Of a stretch of 64,000 nucleotides of DNA, positions 46,874-56,600 are shown piece by piece. A program made the translations under genes and the position numbers. The notes under the pieces were generated by a model, which made no database searches, was not told the DNA's origin, and was given only the letters and a program-made list of their open reading frames with translations. Position 1 is the stretch's first letter. Each line of letters opens with the position of its first letter. Source of the stretch: Gimesia chilikensis (GTDB taxonomy: Bacteria > Planctomycetota > Planctomycetia > Planctomycetales > Planctomycetaceae); assembly GCF_007744075.1 (NCBI RefSeq), contig NZ_CP036266.1:6561248-6625247 (forward strand), written 5' to 3'.

Positions 46874-47638
46874 TTACTCAGGACAGACACAGCCGACGGG
46901 ATGAATCTCTGCCAGCTCGCGAATCCAGATATTACGGAATTTGACCGGATTCTTGTGAAACTGCAACTCAATGGGCAGCTTGTCTTCATGGGCCGTATAG
47001 AAGGGGGGCTGGTGGTAGTAAGTTGCCCCCTGCAGTTCCGTGTGGTTCTGTACGATAACGCCATTCTGAATGACGGTCAGGTATGCAGGCTTGACCAGCT
47101 GGCCGTACTCATTGAAGCGGGGTGCGTTGAAAATGATGTCGTAAGACTGCCATTCACCCGGCTTGCGGCAGGCATTCACCAGCGGTGGATACTGCTTGTA
47201 GATGGCAGCAGCCTGACCGTCGAAGTAGGTTTTGTTGTCATACGAATCGAGAATCTGAACTTCATAATTTCCCATCAGAAACACACCACTGTTGCCACGC
47301 CCCTGGCCGTTGCCTTCGACTTTGGCCGGAGTCGCGAATTCAATGTGCAGCTGGCAGTCGCCAAATGACTGTTTGGTCTCGATGCTCTGTTTGTCAGCGA
47401 CGACATACCCGTCTTTGATCTTCCACTTGTCGCCCCCCTTCCATTGATCCATATTCTTCCCATCGAAGAGGACGATCGCATCGGATGGAGGCTGATGCGG
47501 GGCCGTTTCTACGACCTTGGGTTCTTCCCAGATCAGACCATTTTTATATTCTTCGACCAGGTTGGCGTAGGTTTGATAGGCGGTTCCCAGAAACATTAAA
47601 ACAACGAGTACACGAAAAACGCGTTTCAGTCCGGTCAT
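46874..47638 (-). CDS. DUF1080 (3-keto-disaccharide hydrolase-like) secreted protein
   Basis: A 254-residue exported beta-sandwich protein. A signal peptide or anchor spans residues about 5-24. The DUF1080 signature is IVLFDGKNMDQWKGGDKWKI followed by KDGYVVAD, then DCQLHIEFATPAKVEGNGQG, GNSGVFLMGNYEVQILDSY and YDIIFNAPRFNEYGQLVKPA. The family is very common in planctomycetes and includes hydrolases of 3-keto-glycosides. It precedes xylB on the same strand by 77 bp and may be co-expressed. Confidence 0.9.
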   Translation of the reverse strand: MTGLKRVFRVLVVLMFLGTAYQTYANLVEEYKNGLIWEEPKVVETAPHQPPSDAIVLFDGKNMDQWKGGDKWKIKDGYVVADKQSIETKQSFGDCQLHIEFATPAKVEGNGQGRGNSGVFLMGNYEVQILDSYDNKTYFDGQAAAIYKQYPPLVNACRKPGEWQSYDIIFNAPRFNEYGQLVKPAYLTVIQNGVIVQNHTELQGATYYHQPPFYTAHEDKLPIELQFHKNPVKFRNIWIRELAEIHPVGCVCPE

Positions 47639-47734
47639 ACTTCACTCCTGTAATCTATCTTGAATTGAGTTAAAATCGGTAATTGGAATCTGAGCCCGAT
47701 GAGGCCCGGAAAGCAGTTTTCACAGAAAACGCGA

Positions 47735-48502
47735 TCAGTAATCGAGGCTGGCGCCCCCTTCGGCTTCGATGGCCTGTCCGGTAATAAAACTGGAATCCTC
47801 GGTTGCCAGGAATAAAGCCAGTTTACCCATTTCTTCGATGGTTCCCATCCGCTTGAAGACCTGCAGATCAGCAACTCGTTTCAGGGCGGTCTGGGGATCG
47901 GGTAGTGTCGCTGCCCAGTCGTGCATCAGTGGAGTGTCGATATTACTGGGAAGAATCGCATTCACGCGGATGCCTGCTTCACCCAGCTCAATCGCCAGTG
48001 ATTTGGTAAAGCTGACCTGCGCGCCTTTGGTGGAGCAGTAAGCCGTTGAGTGATGCTGCCCCAGAACTGCGGTAATCGACGACATATTGACGATCGTCCC
48101 TTTGGTTTTCCGCAAGTGAGGTAACGCGTATTTGGCCCCCGCGAAGGTGCTGAGAAAGTTGACACGCATCAGCTGTTCCATCTCTTCGATGCTGGTTTCT
48201 TCCAGGGACATCGCGGGCGGATGCACGCCTGCATTATTGATGATGCAGTCAAGTCGTCCATATTGCTCGACGACCACTTCGATTGCGGAGCGAAGCTGTT
48301 CGTGCTCACCGACATCGCATTGCACGAACATCGCTTTTCCGGGGCCGGCTTCGTTCAGTTCGCGAGCCAGTGCCTGACCTGCCTGAATGCCTCGGGCCAG
48401 AATCGCCACGTGGCCACCCTCTGCACAAAAGACACGGGAACAGCCTTCGCCGATCCCCTTGCTGCCACCGGTGACAATCACGACGCGATCTCGAAATCTC
48501 AT
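47735..48502 (-). CDS. SDR family NAD(P)-dependent oxidoreductase
   Basis: A 255-residue classical short-chain dehydrogenase/reductase. VVIVTGGSKGIGEGCSRVFC holds the TGxxxGxG dinucleotide loop, CIINNAGVHPPAM the NNAG motif, and NMSSITAVLGQHHSTAYCST followed by KGA the catalytic Ser-Tyr-x-x-x-Lys. The cofactor-selecting residue is not clear. The product oxidises or reduces an unknown alcohol or ketone. It is 178 bp downstream of the PLP enzyme gene, with a separate start. Confidence 0.9.
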   Translation of the reverse strand: MRFRDRVVIVTGGSKGIGEGCSRVFCAEGGHVAILARGIQAGQALARELNEAGPGKAMFVQCDVGEHEQLRSAIEVVVEQYGRLDCIINNAGVHPPAMSLEETSIEEMEQLMRVNFLSTFAGAKYALPHLRKTKGTIVNMSSITAVLGQHHSTAYCSTKGAQVSFTKSLAIELGEAGIRVNAILPSNIDTPLMHDWAATLPDPQTALKRVADLQVFKRMGTIEEMGKLALFLATEDSSFITGQAIEAEGGASLDY

Positions 48503-48679
48503 TTTTTCCCTCGCAGGATCTGTTTTGCAGGATCAAATCCGGATAGTCCAGCGACACTCCGGGTTTGACATTTACGGTAACAATTACCGCGAGGGAATTC
48601 CAATCCAACGCTGAAGCGAATTCGCGGGCCTGGATTAAATAAATGAGCTTTAGTTTTATTGCGCGTTAAAGAATTCAAT

Positions 48680-49657
48680 TCATGCCGATTGTTCGGAGCC
48701 GAGCCGCAAAATCTCCGGGAGTTCAGCAAGATTCAGATTACCACCACTGAAGACGGCCACCACCTTTTTACCCGCGAACCGATCTGGATATTTTAAGACA
48801 GCTGCCAGTGCAGCTGCACCGGCTCCTTCGGCAAGGTTGTGGGTCTTTTGGAGAATGTGGTAAGCCGCCAGCCGCATCTCATCTTCGCCGACCAGTAGAA
48901 AATCATCGACCACCGACTGCATGATCTGCTGTGTCAGCTCGGCGCCAGCGCGAGTGGCGACTCCTTCCGCCCAGGTCTGTGCGGTCTCGGTTGTCTGCGG
49001 GCTGCCCGCTTTCCAGGAGAGCTGATTTGCCGGTGCGTTCTCTGCCTGTACCGCGATAACTTCCGTTTGGGGACGCAGGTGTTTCGCAACGATGCCCGTA
49101 CCACAGACACCGCTGCCCATCCCTACCGGTACGATGACCACATCCGGATCGGGCAGGGTTTCAAAAATTTCGATGCCCTGGGTCCCTACGCCTGCAATCA
49201 GCTTGGGTTCATTAGCCGAGTGCACATAACGTCGCTTCCCATCGACCAGTTCGGTTTCCAGATAGTGCTTGGCTTCATTGAAGTCTTCACCCGCTTCAAT
49301 GATTTCAGCCCCCAGCATCTGGATAGCGCGGACTTTATCCGGATTATTATGCCGCGGGACCACGATCGTACACTTGATACCAAATCTGCGAGCCGCGAAT
49401 GCCAGGGACTGACCATGATTGCCGGTCGAACAGCCCATGATACCCGCTTCACGCTCTGCGTCAGACAGGGTACTCACCAGGTTAATACCGCCACGTACTT
49501 TGAACGCACCGACCGGCTGGTGGTTTTCGTGTTTCAGGAATAGTCGAGTGCCTGTTAACTGACTCAAGCCGGGCCATTCGTAAAGGGGAGTGGGTGCCAG
49601 CACCTCTCTTACACGGGGGAGGGCCTCCTGGATATCCTGAAACGTTGGAGCTTGCAT
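48680..49657 (-). CDS. Threonine/serine dehydratase family PLP enzyme
   Basis: A 325-residue fold-type II pyridoxal-phosphate enzyme. The PLP lysine is in PVGAFKVRGGINLVSTLS, the phosphate/substrate loop is GCSTGNHGQSLAFAARRFGI, the glycine loop is VIVPVGMGSGVCGTGIVAKH, and the last conserved segment is VVAVFSGGNLNLAELPEIL. There is no C-terminal ACT domain, so it resembles catabolic threonine dehydratase or serine racemase rather than the biosynthetic IlvA. It deaminates a hydroxy amino acid to a 2-ketoacid; the exact substrate is open. Confidence 0.88.
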   Translation of the reverse strand: MQAPTFQDIQEALPRVREVLAPTPLYEWPGLSQLTGTRLFLKHENHQPVGAFKVRGGINLVSTLSDAEREAGIMGCSTGNHGQSLAFAARRFGIKCTIVVPRHNNPDKVRAIQMLGAEIIEAGEDFNEAKHYLETELVDGKRRYVHSANEPKLIAGVGTQGIEIFETLPDPDVVIVPVGMGSGVCGTGIVAKHLRPQTEVIAVQAENAPANQLSWKAGSPQTTETAQTWAEGVATRAGAELTQQIMQSVVDDFLLVGEDEMRLAAYHILQKTHNLAEGAGAAALAAVLKYPDRFAGKKVVAVFSGGNLNLAELPEILRLGSEQSA

Positions 49658-50024
49658 CTTCGGAACCTGAGTTGAACGAGATTAACGGGAGTGAGCGATA
49701 CCGCTATGACACCGCTGCTCTTTTGAAGTTCGTGAGATCGCCGGCGATTGTCAAGTTTTGCCCCACTGGTTTTCGGCAGCAAAGCCGAGAACCCTTGTTG
49801 CAGGTGCCCGGAGCGACTGATATGATTAGGTCAGGACAAGAGAAATTCCTCTCTCTGTCCACCATGTTCCTACCTGCCGGATGTTGTTTGTCCGGCTACC
49901 GTTAACTCGATTCGTTACGGACCGGTAACACCAAACCAGTTTTCCTCGCGTTTGATGTGCCAGGTAATCCGGGCCCACTGCCTCCCGGCACTTCTCTCGT
50001 GTTTTCGACTGAGGGCGAATTACC
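49658..50024. other. Divergent intergenic region, 367 bp
   Basis: Two hairpins are visible: GGACA-a-GAGA-N6-TCTC-tc-TGTCC (49833-49860) and GCCGGA-N9-TCCGGC (about 49878-49898). No gene or clear promoter is seen. Confidence 0.5.
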
Positions 50025-52457
50025 ATGTTGCGAGTCTTGCGCTGTTTTCCAGGCATCACTCTGCTGGCGTTATTCACGCTCCCCGTACAGGCAAACGCCG
50101 GACCTCCCCAGGTCAATTTCAACCGCGATATCCGACCGATTCTTTCCCGGAACTGTTTCCACTGTCACGGCCCCGATGCGGAGCATCGCGAAGCCGACTT
50201 GCGGCTCGATCAGGAAACCGGTCTGAAATCTACTTCCGATTCGGCCATCATCCATCCCGGGCAGCCGGACCAGAGTGAGCTCTTCGCACGGATTTCCAGT
50301 CACGATGCAGACACCGTGATGCCTCCTGCCGACTCAGGCAAGAAACTGACAAGTGAAGAGATCGAGCTGTTCAAACAGTGGATCGCTGAAGGCGCACAAT
50401 GGTCGCAACACTGGGCGTATGTCAAACCCCATGCCAACCCGGTCCCTCAAGTCAAAGACCAGCAGTGGCCCGTGAACTGGATTGACAATTTCGTCCTCTC
50501 ACGCCTGGAAGAGCAGGGGCTGAAACCATCGCCGGAGGCAGACAAAATTACTCTACTCCGTCGCCTGAGTTTCGACCTGACCGGCCTGCCGCCCACGCGG
50601 GCAGAAGTCGATGCATTTGTGAAGGATGACAGTCCCGCTGCATATGAAAAGCAGGTTGATCGCCTGCTGGCATCGCCGCATTACGGAGAACGGATGGCGA
50701 TGTACTGGCTGGACCTGGTCCGCTTTGCAGATACGGTGGGATACCACGGCGACCAGGATCATCACATTTCCCCTTACCGGGATTACGTGATCGATGCTTT
50801 CAATCGCAATCTGCCCTTTGATCAGTTTACTCGTGAGCAACTGGCAGGTGACCTGCTGCCTGATCCCAGCTTACAACAGAAGATCGCGACCGGATACAAC
50901 CGCGTTCTGCAGACATCCCACGAAGGGGGTGTCCAGCGAAAAGAGTACCTGGCGATCTACGCTGCCGACCGCATTCGCAACTTCTCGGGAGTCTGGATGG
51001 GAGCCACGATGGGTTGCTGCCAGTGCCACGATCACAAATATGATCCGTATACCGCGAAAGACTTTTATTCGATGGTCGCTTTCTTCGCGGATATTGATGA
51101 AGACCAGCATCTGAAACGGGGAGCTGACCGTATTCCGACGATCCGTGAACCGGAAATCTTTCTGTACTCTGAAGAGGAAAAACAGAAAATTGCCACACTC
51201 GACGCCAAAATCAAATCCATCCAGGATAAATTGAAAGCCATTTCCAGTCCGGAGATCCAGAAACAGTCGCCGGAAGAAAAAGAGCAGAAGCTCAAACAGA
51301 TGGTTGAGCTAAACAAGCGATTGGGGCCTCTCAAAAAAGAACGGGAGGCCATCGATCGCGGTGCGGTCAAAACCATGATTACCGTTTCCATTAAACCTCG
51401 CGAAATTCGAGTTCTCCCCCGAGGTAACTGGCTGGATGAAAGCGGCCCTGTGGTCCAGCCTGCGATCCCGGAATTTATGGGGCAGATCAAAACAGACCAC
51501 GAGCGTCCCACGCGTCTGGACCTGACCAACTGGCTCTCAGCCGAAGACGGATATGGCCCTCTGATGGCCCGTGTGATGGCAAACCGGTTCTGGTATCTGT
51601 TCTTCGGTCGTGGGATCGCCCCGGTACTCGATGACTTTGGAGGCCAGGGAGGCCCCCCGCATTATCCTGAACTGCTCGATCAACTGGCGATCAAGTTTTT
51701 CGAAGATGAGTGGGACATCAAACAGATGGTGAAATTCATCGTCATGAGCCGCGCTTACCGTCAGTCGTCGCTGGAAACTCCTGAACAGCGGAAAGCAGAT
51801 CCCTTCAACAGACGCCTCGACCGCCAGGCTCGCTTCCGCCTGCCCGCTGAGATGATCCGCGATAACGCACTGGCGATCAGCGGACTTTTGGTGACCGAGA
51901 TTGGTGGCCCGAGCGTGAAACCGTATCAACCTGCAGGCTACTATCGACATTTGAATTTTCCGAAGCGAAAATATGTGTCGCATCAGGACGAACGACAATG
52001 GCGACGCGGCGTCTACATGCACTGGCAGCGTCAGTTCCTGCATCCGATGCTCAAAGCTTTCGATGCTCCCAGTCGCGAAGAATGCACGGCGCAGCGGCCC
52101 CGTTCTAATACCCCAATCGCAGCGATGACCCTGCTTAACGATCCCACATTTATCGAAGCAGCCCGCGTTTTCGCGGCACACGTGATCCAGCAGGGCGGTA
52201 AATCCGATCAAAGCCGTATCAACTTTGCCTTCACCCAGGCGACGTCACGCGATCCGGAAGCGTATGAGGTTGAAGTACTGCAGGACCTGCTGAATTCCAA
52301 CCGGCGTGCGTTTGGTGATCGGACAAAAGAGGCCCAGGCTCTGACCAGTACCGGCCTTACTAAAACCGAAGCTAACCTGGAAGCGGTTGAACTCGCGGCC
52401 TGGACGGAGGTCACACGGGCGCTGCTCAACCTGAATGAAGTGGTGACGAGGAATTAA
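50025..52457 (+). CDS. Planctomycete cytochrome (PSCyt1-DUF1549-DUF1553) protein
   Basis: An 810-residue exported protein. Signal peptide about 24 residues. The PSCyt1 domain starts VNFNRDIRPILSRNCFHCHG (CxxCH heme motif, about 40-60), followed by DUF1549 (about 145-350; NWIDNFVLSRLEEQGLKPSP, YGERMAMYWLDLVRFADTVG) and DUF1553 (about 500-780; LTNWLSAEDGYGPLMARVMA, RNPMRS-type end NTPIAAMTLLNDPTFIEAAR). This architecture is a hallmark of Planctomycetes. It is always paired with a DUF1501 gene, which follows 4 bp downstream. Function unknown; a heme-bound envelope or polymer-degrading role has been suggested. Confidence 0.93.
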   Translation: MLRVLRCFPGITLLALFTLPVQANAGPPQVNFNRDIRPILSRNCFHCHGPDAEHREADLRLDQETGLKSTSDSAIIHPGQPDQSELFARISSHDADTVMPPADSGKKLTSEEIELFKQWIAEGAQWSQHWAYVKPHANPVPQVKDQQWPVNWIDNFVLSRLEEQGLKPSPEADKITLLRRLSFDLTGLPPTRAEVDAFVKDDSPAAYEKQVDRLLASPHYGERMAMYWLDLVRFADTVGYHGDQDHHISPYRDYVIDAFNRNLPFDQFTREQLAGDLLPDPSLQQKIATGYNRVLQTSHEGGVQRKEYLAIYAADRIRNFSGVWMGATMGCCQCHDHKYDPYTAKDFYSMVAFFADIDEDQHLKRGADRIPTIREPEIFLYSEEEKQKIATLDAKIKSIQDKLKAISSPEIQKQSPEEKEQKLKQMVELNKRLGPLKKEREAIDRGAVKTMITVSIKPREIRVLPRGNWLDESGPVVQPAIPEFMGQIKTDHERPTRLDLTNWLSAEDGYGPLMARVMANRFWYLFFGRGIAPVLDDFGGQGGPPHYPELLDQLAIKFFEDEWDIKQMVKFIVMSRAYRQSSLETPEQRKADPFNRRLDRQARFRLPAEMIRDNALAISGLLVTEIGGPSVKPYQPAGYYRHLNFPKRKYVSHQDERQWRRGVYMHWQRQFLHPMLKAFDAPSREECTAQRPRSNTPIAAMTLLNDPTFIEAARVFAAHVIQQGGKSDQSRINFAFTQATSRDPEAYEVEVLQDLLNSNRRAFGDRTKEAQALTSTGLTKTEANLEAVELAAWTEVTRALLNLNEVVTRN

Positions 52458-52461
52458 GAAT

Positions 52462-53910
52462 ATGTTCGACTTCAATCAATTACAGACACATTTGAATCGG
52501 CGTACCTTTCTGTCCCGTTCCGGCGTTGGTCTGGGATCGGCGGCACTGGGATCGCTACTCACCCGCGATGGTCTGGCTGCAGCGCAATCAAAAACGGTGA
52601 CAACGGCCAGTGATGGCCTACCCGGTCTGCCGCACTTCGCTCCCAAAGCGAAACGGGTGATTTTTCTCTGCATGGCGGGAGGACCGACTCATCTGGAGAC
52701 CTTCGATTACAAACCGAAGCTGGCGGAAATGGATGGGAAGCCTTTTCCGGAAAGTTATACCAAAGGTCAACCCATAGCCCAGTTGCAGGGTCGCGATCTC
52801 AAGTGCCAGGGACCACTGACCAAGTTTCGCAAGTACGGCGAGAACGGCCAGGAGATCAGCGACTTTCTCCCCTGGACCGCCAAAATCGCTGATGACATCT
52901 GCATCGTGCGTTCGATGGTCACCGAACAGATCAATCACGATCCCGCGCACACCTTCATGAACACAGGCACGGCGATCAGCGGTCGACCGTCAATGGGTTC
53001 CTGGGTCACTTATGGACTGGGAAGTGAAACCGAAGAACTTCCCGGCTTCGTAGTATTGACCAGTGTCGGCGGACGTAACCCACAGCCGATCGCTTCGCGT
53101 CAGTGGGGAACCGGGTTTCTTCCCAGTCGCTATCAGGGAGTTCAGTTCAATTCGACCGGCGATCCGGTGAACTATCTCAAAAACCCCGCGGGGATTACTG
53201 ATCCCCAGCAGAAAGAACTCATCGACGCCGTCCGAAAACTGGATCGTTTCCGGAATCAAAGTGTTTCCAATCCGGAAATCGATACCCGTATCGCCGCTTA
53301 CGAGATGGCGTTTCGGATGCAGACGTCCGTTCCGGAATTGATGGATCTGTCTGACGAATCAAAAGAGACGCTGGAAATGTACGGAGCTGAAGCGGGTTCG
53401 GGCACCTATGCCACAAACTGTCTGCTGGCCCGACGACTGGCGGAGCGGGGTTCCCGTTTCATTCATCTCTACCACCGTGGCTGGGACCACCATGGAGGTC
53501 TGGTACGCTACATGAATACCTGTTGCGGTCTGACCGATAAACCAACGTGGTCTCTGATCAACGATCTCAAATCACGTGGGATGCTGGATGAAACCCTCGT
53601 GATCTGGGGAGGGGAATTTGGCAGAACACCTATGTTCCAGGGCAAGGGAGGCGCCGGCCGGGACCATCATATTAAAGGTTTTTCCATGTGGATGGCTGGT
53701 GGAGGGATAAAAGGTGGAATTTCTTATGGTAATACAGACGAACTAGGCTATAATTCCGTTGAAAACATAGTACACGTGCGTGATCTGCATGCAACCATGC
53801 TGCATCTCTTAGGAATTGATCACAAGCGCTTCAGCGTTGAATTCCAGGGCCTGGACACCAAACTCACTGGTGTCGAAGAAGCACGCGTCATTAAAGAAGT
53901 ACTGACGTAG
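52462..53910 (+). CDS. DUF1501 (sulfatase-like) secreted protein
   Basis: A 482-residue protein with a twin-arginine-type start (LNRRTFLSRSGVGLGSAAL). The DUF1501 body shows RVIFLCMAGGPTHLETFDYK, SWVTYGLGSETEELPGFVVL, LIHLYHRGWDHHGG-type and VIWGGEFGRTPMFQGKGGAG followed by RDHH (the G-G-E-F-G-R-T-P-x motif). The alkaline-phosphatase-like fold suggests a metal-dependent hydrolase. It is the standard partner of the upstream PSCyt1 gene and is coupled to it. A terminator follows. Confidence 0.93.
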   Translation: MFDFNQLQTHLNRRTFLSRSGVGLGSAALGSLLTRDGLAAAQSKTVTTASDGLPGLPHFAPKAKRVIFLCMAGGPTHLETFDYKPKLAEMDGKPFPESYTKGQPIAQLQGRDLKCQGPLTKFRKYGENGQEISDFLPWTAKIADDICIVRSMVTEQINHDPAHTFMNTGTAISGRPSMGSWVTYGLGSETEELPGFVVLTSVGGRNPQPIASRQWGTGFLPSRYQGVQFNSTGDPVNYLKNPAGITDPQQKELIDAVRKLDRFRNQSVSNPEIDTRIAAYEMAFRMQTSVPELMDLSDESKETLEMYGAEAGSGTYATNCLLARRLAERGSRFIHLYHRGWDHHGGLVRYMNTCCGLTDKPTWSLINDLKSRGMLDETLVIWGGEFGRTPMFQGKGGAGRDHHIKGFSMWMAGGGIKGGISYGNTDELGYNSVENIVHVRDLHATMLHLLGIDHKRFSVEFQGLDTKLTGVEEARVIKEVLT

Positions 53911-53935
53911 CAAGGCACTACTATAGTCCCTGAGG

Positions 53936-53971
53936 CGCCCCGACGGTCTTCCATCGGGGCGTCTTTATTTT
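53936..53971 (+). terminator. Intrinsic terminator after the DUF1501 gene
   Basis: CGCCCCGA (53936-53943), loop CGGTCTTCCA, TCGGGGCG (53954-53961), followed by a T-rich tail. It serves the + strand operon; purB ends 31 bp further on from the other side. Confidence 0.85.
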
Positions 53972-54001
53972 CACAGGGAACAGAGCGGACTCAAGAGAGT
54001 T

Positions 54002-55432
54002 TCAGACCTTGAGATCCTCAACGGACTGATCGAGGTCGGCCTGATATCGCTGCCGCACCGGATCCACGATTTCCGCGATAAAGGCGTCAACCTGCTCCGG
54101 AGCCCGGCCGATGTATTTTCGGGCATCCAGGGCACTGGCCAGATCGCAGCCGGCAAAAGCCGGATCTTTCTGCAGACGTTCGATCAGATCATTTTGACCG
54201 CCACGTACTTTCACTTCCGCTCCGGCAGCCTGACTATGCACACGGATCCGTTCGTGAAGATCCTGGCGATCACCGCCCGCTTCGACGCCTGCCATCAGGA
54301 ACTCTTCAGTCGCCATGAAGGGAAGTTCCTCATTGAGGTGCTTCTCAATCACCTTGGGATAGACGACCATACCATCGACAATGTTGCGATACAGAATCAA
54401 CACTGCATCAATGGCCAGAAAAGATTGCGGCAGCGACAATCGACGGTTGGCACTGTCATCCAGTGTCCGCTCCATCCACTGGGTGGCTGCGGTATCTTCG
54501 GCATTCGCAGTCAGGCTGATCGCGAAACGAGCCAGCGAACACATGCGTTCGGAACGCATGGGGTTGCGTTTGTAAGCCATGGCAGATGAACCAATCTGAT
54601 TCTTCTCGAACGGTTCTTCCAGTTCTTTGCGGTTCTGCAGAATACGCACATCATTTCCTGCCTTGTGCGCCGATTGTCCGATACCACTGAGGGCACTGAG
54701 TACCTGGGCATCGACTTTTCGTGAATAGGTCTGCCCGGTGACTGCATAGCGATCTTTGAAGCCCATCTTTTCCGTGACGCGGCGATCGAGTTCGTCGACT
54801 TTCTCATGATCACCTTTGAAGAGTTGTAGAAACGTTGCCTGGGTACCCGTTGTCCCCTTCACACCCCGGAAGCGGAGCTTTTCGATTCGGTATTCAATCT
54901 CTTCCAGATCCAGAATCAGATCGTAGCACCACAGCGTAGCCCGTTTACCAACGGTGGTTGGCTGGGCAGGCTGGAGGTGGGTAAATCCAAGGCAGGGCAG
55001 GTCCCGGTATTCGGCAGCAAACTTTGCCAGTTGATCAATGACAGCGACGAGCCGCTTGCGAACCTGCTCCAGACTTTCGCGAATCATAACCAGTTCGCTG
55101 TTATCGGTAACGAAACAACTGGTAGCTCCCAAGTGAATGATTGCTTTGGCATCCGGACAGCGTTCGCCGTAGGTATGCACGTGCGCCATCACGTCGTGTC
55201 GCAGATCTTTTTCTGCTTTCGCTGCCAGTTCGAAATCGATGTCATCGATGGCGGACCTCAGAGATTCGACCTGCTCCCGGGTGACGGGCAGTCCCATTTC
55301 GTGTTGTGATTCCGCCAGGGCCACCCACAGTCGCCGCCAGGTGGAGTGCTTTTTCTGAGCCGACCAGATTTGACTCATTTCCTTCGAAGCGTAACGACTG
55401 ATTAAAGGGTTTTCGTAGGTAAGGTGACTCAA
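54002..55432 (-). CDS. purB: Adenylosuccinate lyase
   Basis: The enzyme splits adenylosuccinate and SAICAR, releasing fumarate, in purine synthesis. It has 476 residues in the fumarase/aspartase superfamily. The signature is [20 protein letters not shown] (the flexible loop with catalytic Ser). H-x-T-S is seen in [17 protein letters not shown] and the second acid/base His in [16 protein letters not shown]. The length is that of the eukaryote-like/long bacterial class. Start ATG at 55432. Confidence 0.95.
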   Translation of the reverse strand: MSHLTYENPLISRYASKEMSQIWSAQKKHSTWRRLWVALAESQHEMGLPVTREQVESLRSAIDDIDFELAAKAEKDLRHDVMAHVHTYGERCPDAKAIIHLGATSCFVTDNSELVMIRESLEQVRKRLVAVIDQLAKFAAEYRDLPCLGFTHLQPAQPTTVGKRATLWCYDLILDLEEIEYRIEKLRFRGVKGTTGTQATFLQLFKGDHEKVDELDRRVTEKMGFKDRYAVTGQTYSRKVDAQVLSALSGIGQSAHKAGNDVRILQNRKELEEPFEKNQIGSSAMAYKRNPMRSERMCSLARFAISLTANAEDTAATQWMERTLDDSANRRLSLPQSFLAIDAVLILYRNIVDGMVVYPKVIEKHLNEELPFMATEEFLMAGVEAGGDRQDLHERIRVHSQAAGAEVKVRGGQNDLIERLQKDPAFAGCDLASALDARKYIGRAPEQVDAFIAEIVDPVRQRYQADLDQSVEDLKV

Positions 55433-55524
55433 TTTCTTCTCTTTCTTCAGCAGTGTGAACCGGCCTGTACTGTGTCAGCCAGTCGTTCACTCAGTTTCTG
55501 TTAGCACCAGCAGCCTGATTCCAA

Positions 55525-56208
55525 TTAAGCTGCTTCCACAGGAACAACTTTGACGTTCTCAGCAACATGGACTCCCATGGAGAGCGTCTGTCCGTTCCAT
55601 TCCGAGACAACAATTCCTGCCTCGCTGTTTTTCTCTTTGACGACTCCCTGCGATCCGAGCTGTAACCCGGAGCGGGAGAGAAAACGTAAAAACTCAGTTT
55701 CCTGATCGGTGACCTGAACGATCTTGACGTGTGTACCAGGTTGACACGCCGCCAGGGTGGTCAGGTTCGGATAGGCCCGCCGCATCCGCCCGTCGATCGA
55801 CGGAATAGGATCGCCGTGCGGATCGGCTTCCGGGAAGCCCAGATATTCGTCGATATGGTCCACGAGAAAGTCGCTGACCGCGTGCTCCATGTTTTCGGCT
55901 TCCGCATGGATCTGATCCCAGGTCAGCTTCAATGTCTGAAACAGGAACAGTTCGATCAGACGGTGCCGTCTGAGGACGCGAATCGCGGAATGCTTACCGG
56001 CCTCAGTCAGGCTGGCTCCTTCGTAGGGTCGATATTCCACCAACTTAGACTGCTTGAGAGTTTTGAGCATGCTGGTGACGGTTCCGGGGGCGACGTCCAT
56101 ATAACGGGCCAGTTCCCCGGTGCTGATCCATTCCGAACCGGACTGGAGACTGATCTGCAGGATCGCTTTCAGATAATTCTCGACTGTTAAACTAGTTGCG
56201 TTCACCAA
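55525..56208 (-). CDS. DtxR/MntR family metal-dependent transcriptional regulator
   Basis: A 227-residue DNA-binding repressor. The N-terminal winged helix-turn-helix is ISTGELARYMDVAPGTVTSM followed by LKTLKQSKLVEY. The metal-binding and dimerisation domain has RRHRLIELFLFQTLKLTWDQ and HAEAENMEHAVSDFLVDHID (His/Glu ligands), and the C-terminal SH3-like FeoA domain runs from about 150. It senses Fe2+ or Mn2+ and represses uptake genes. No metal transporter is next to it. The ATG at 56208 begins 92 bp upstream of purB's start. Confidence 0.9.
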   Translation of the reverse strand: MVNATSLTVENYLKAILQISLQSGSEWISTGELARYMDVAPGTVTSMLKTLKQSKLVEYRPYEGASLTEAGKHSAIRVLRRHRLIELFLFQTLKLTWDQIHAEAENMEHAVSDFLVDHIDEYLGFPEADPHGDPIPSIDGRMRRAYPNLTTLAACQPGTHVKIVQVTDQETEFLRFLSRSGLQLGSQGVVKEKNSEAGIVVSEWNGQTLSMGVHVAENVKVVPVEAA

Positions 56209-56600
56209 CAGACTGGTCCCATCAAATCAGCAAGACCCTGGAAAAGAGCGTGGATGAGCACAAAGACCGAAACCAGGAACCAGGGATCTGAATTTCGTTT
56301 TCCTCATGGGTTCATCCTAGCAATATCAGATTTGACTTGGAATCTATAGCGATCACGAAATTGGTGTCATTTTCAGATCACAGGCCGTGATTCCCAATTC
56401 TCATAATTGACTCAAGTGACTGATAAATCATCACTTACTTGAACTACTCCGAGACCTCTGATCTGGCAGTTTTCCCCGGAAAACGGGATTTTGACTGATG
56501 GCGCATGTTAGTTTATGCCGATTTTAATGATTGTACGGCTCTCTCTACGCATTTCATTGCCGTATCGTCTGACTCTCCCACTGACAGTAAGGATCGCCGG
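56209..56600. other. Divergent intergenic region, 392 bp
   Basis: The A+T-rich region lies between the DtxR gene and the SLBB operon. No DtxR-type or MntR-type palindrome is clear. No gene is seen. Confidence 0.5.
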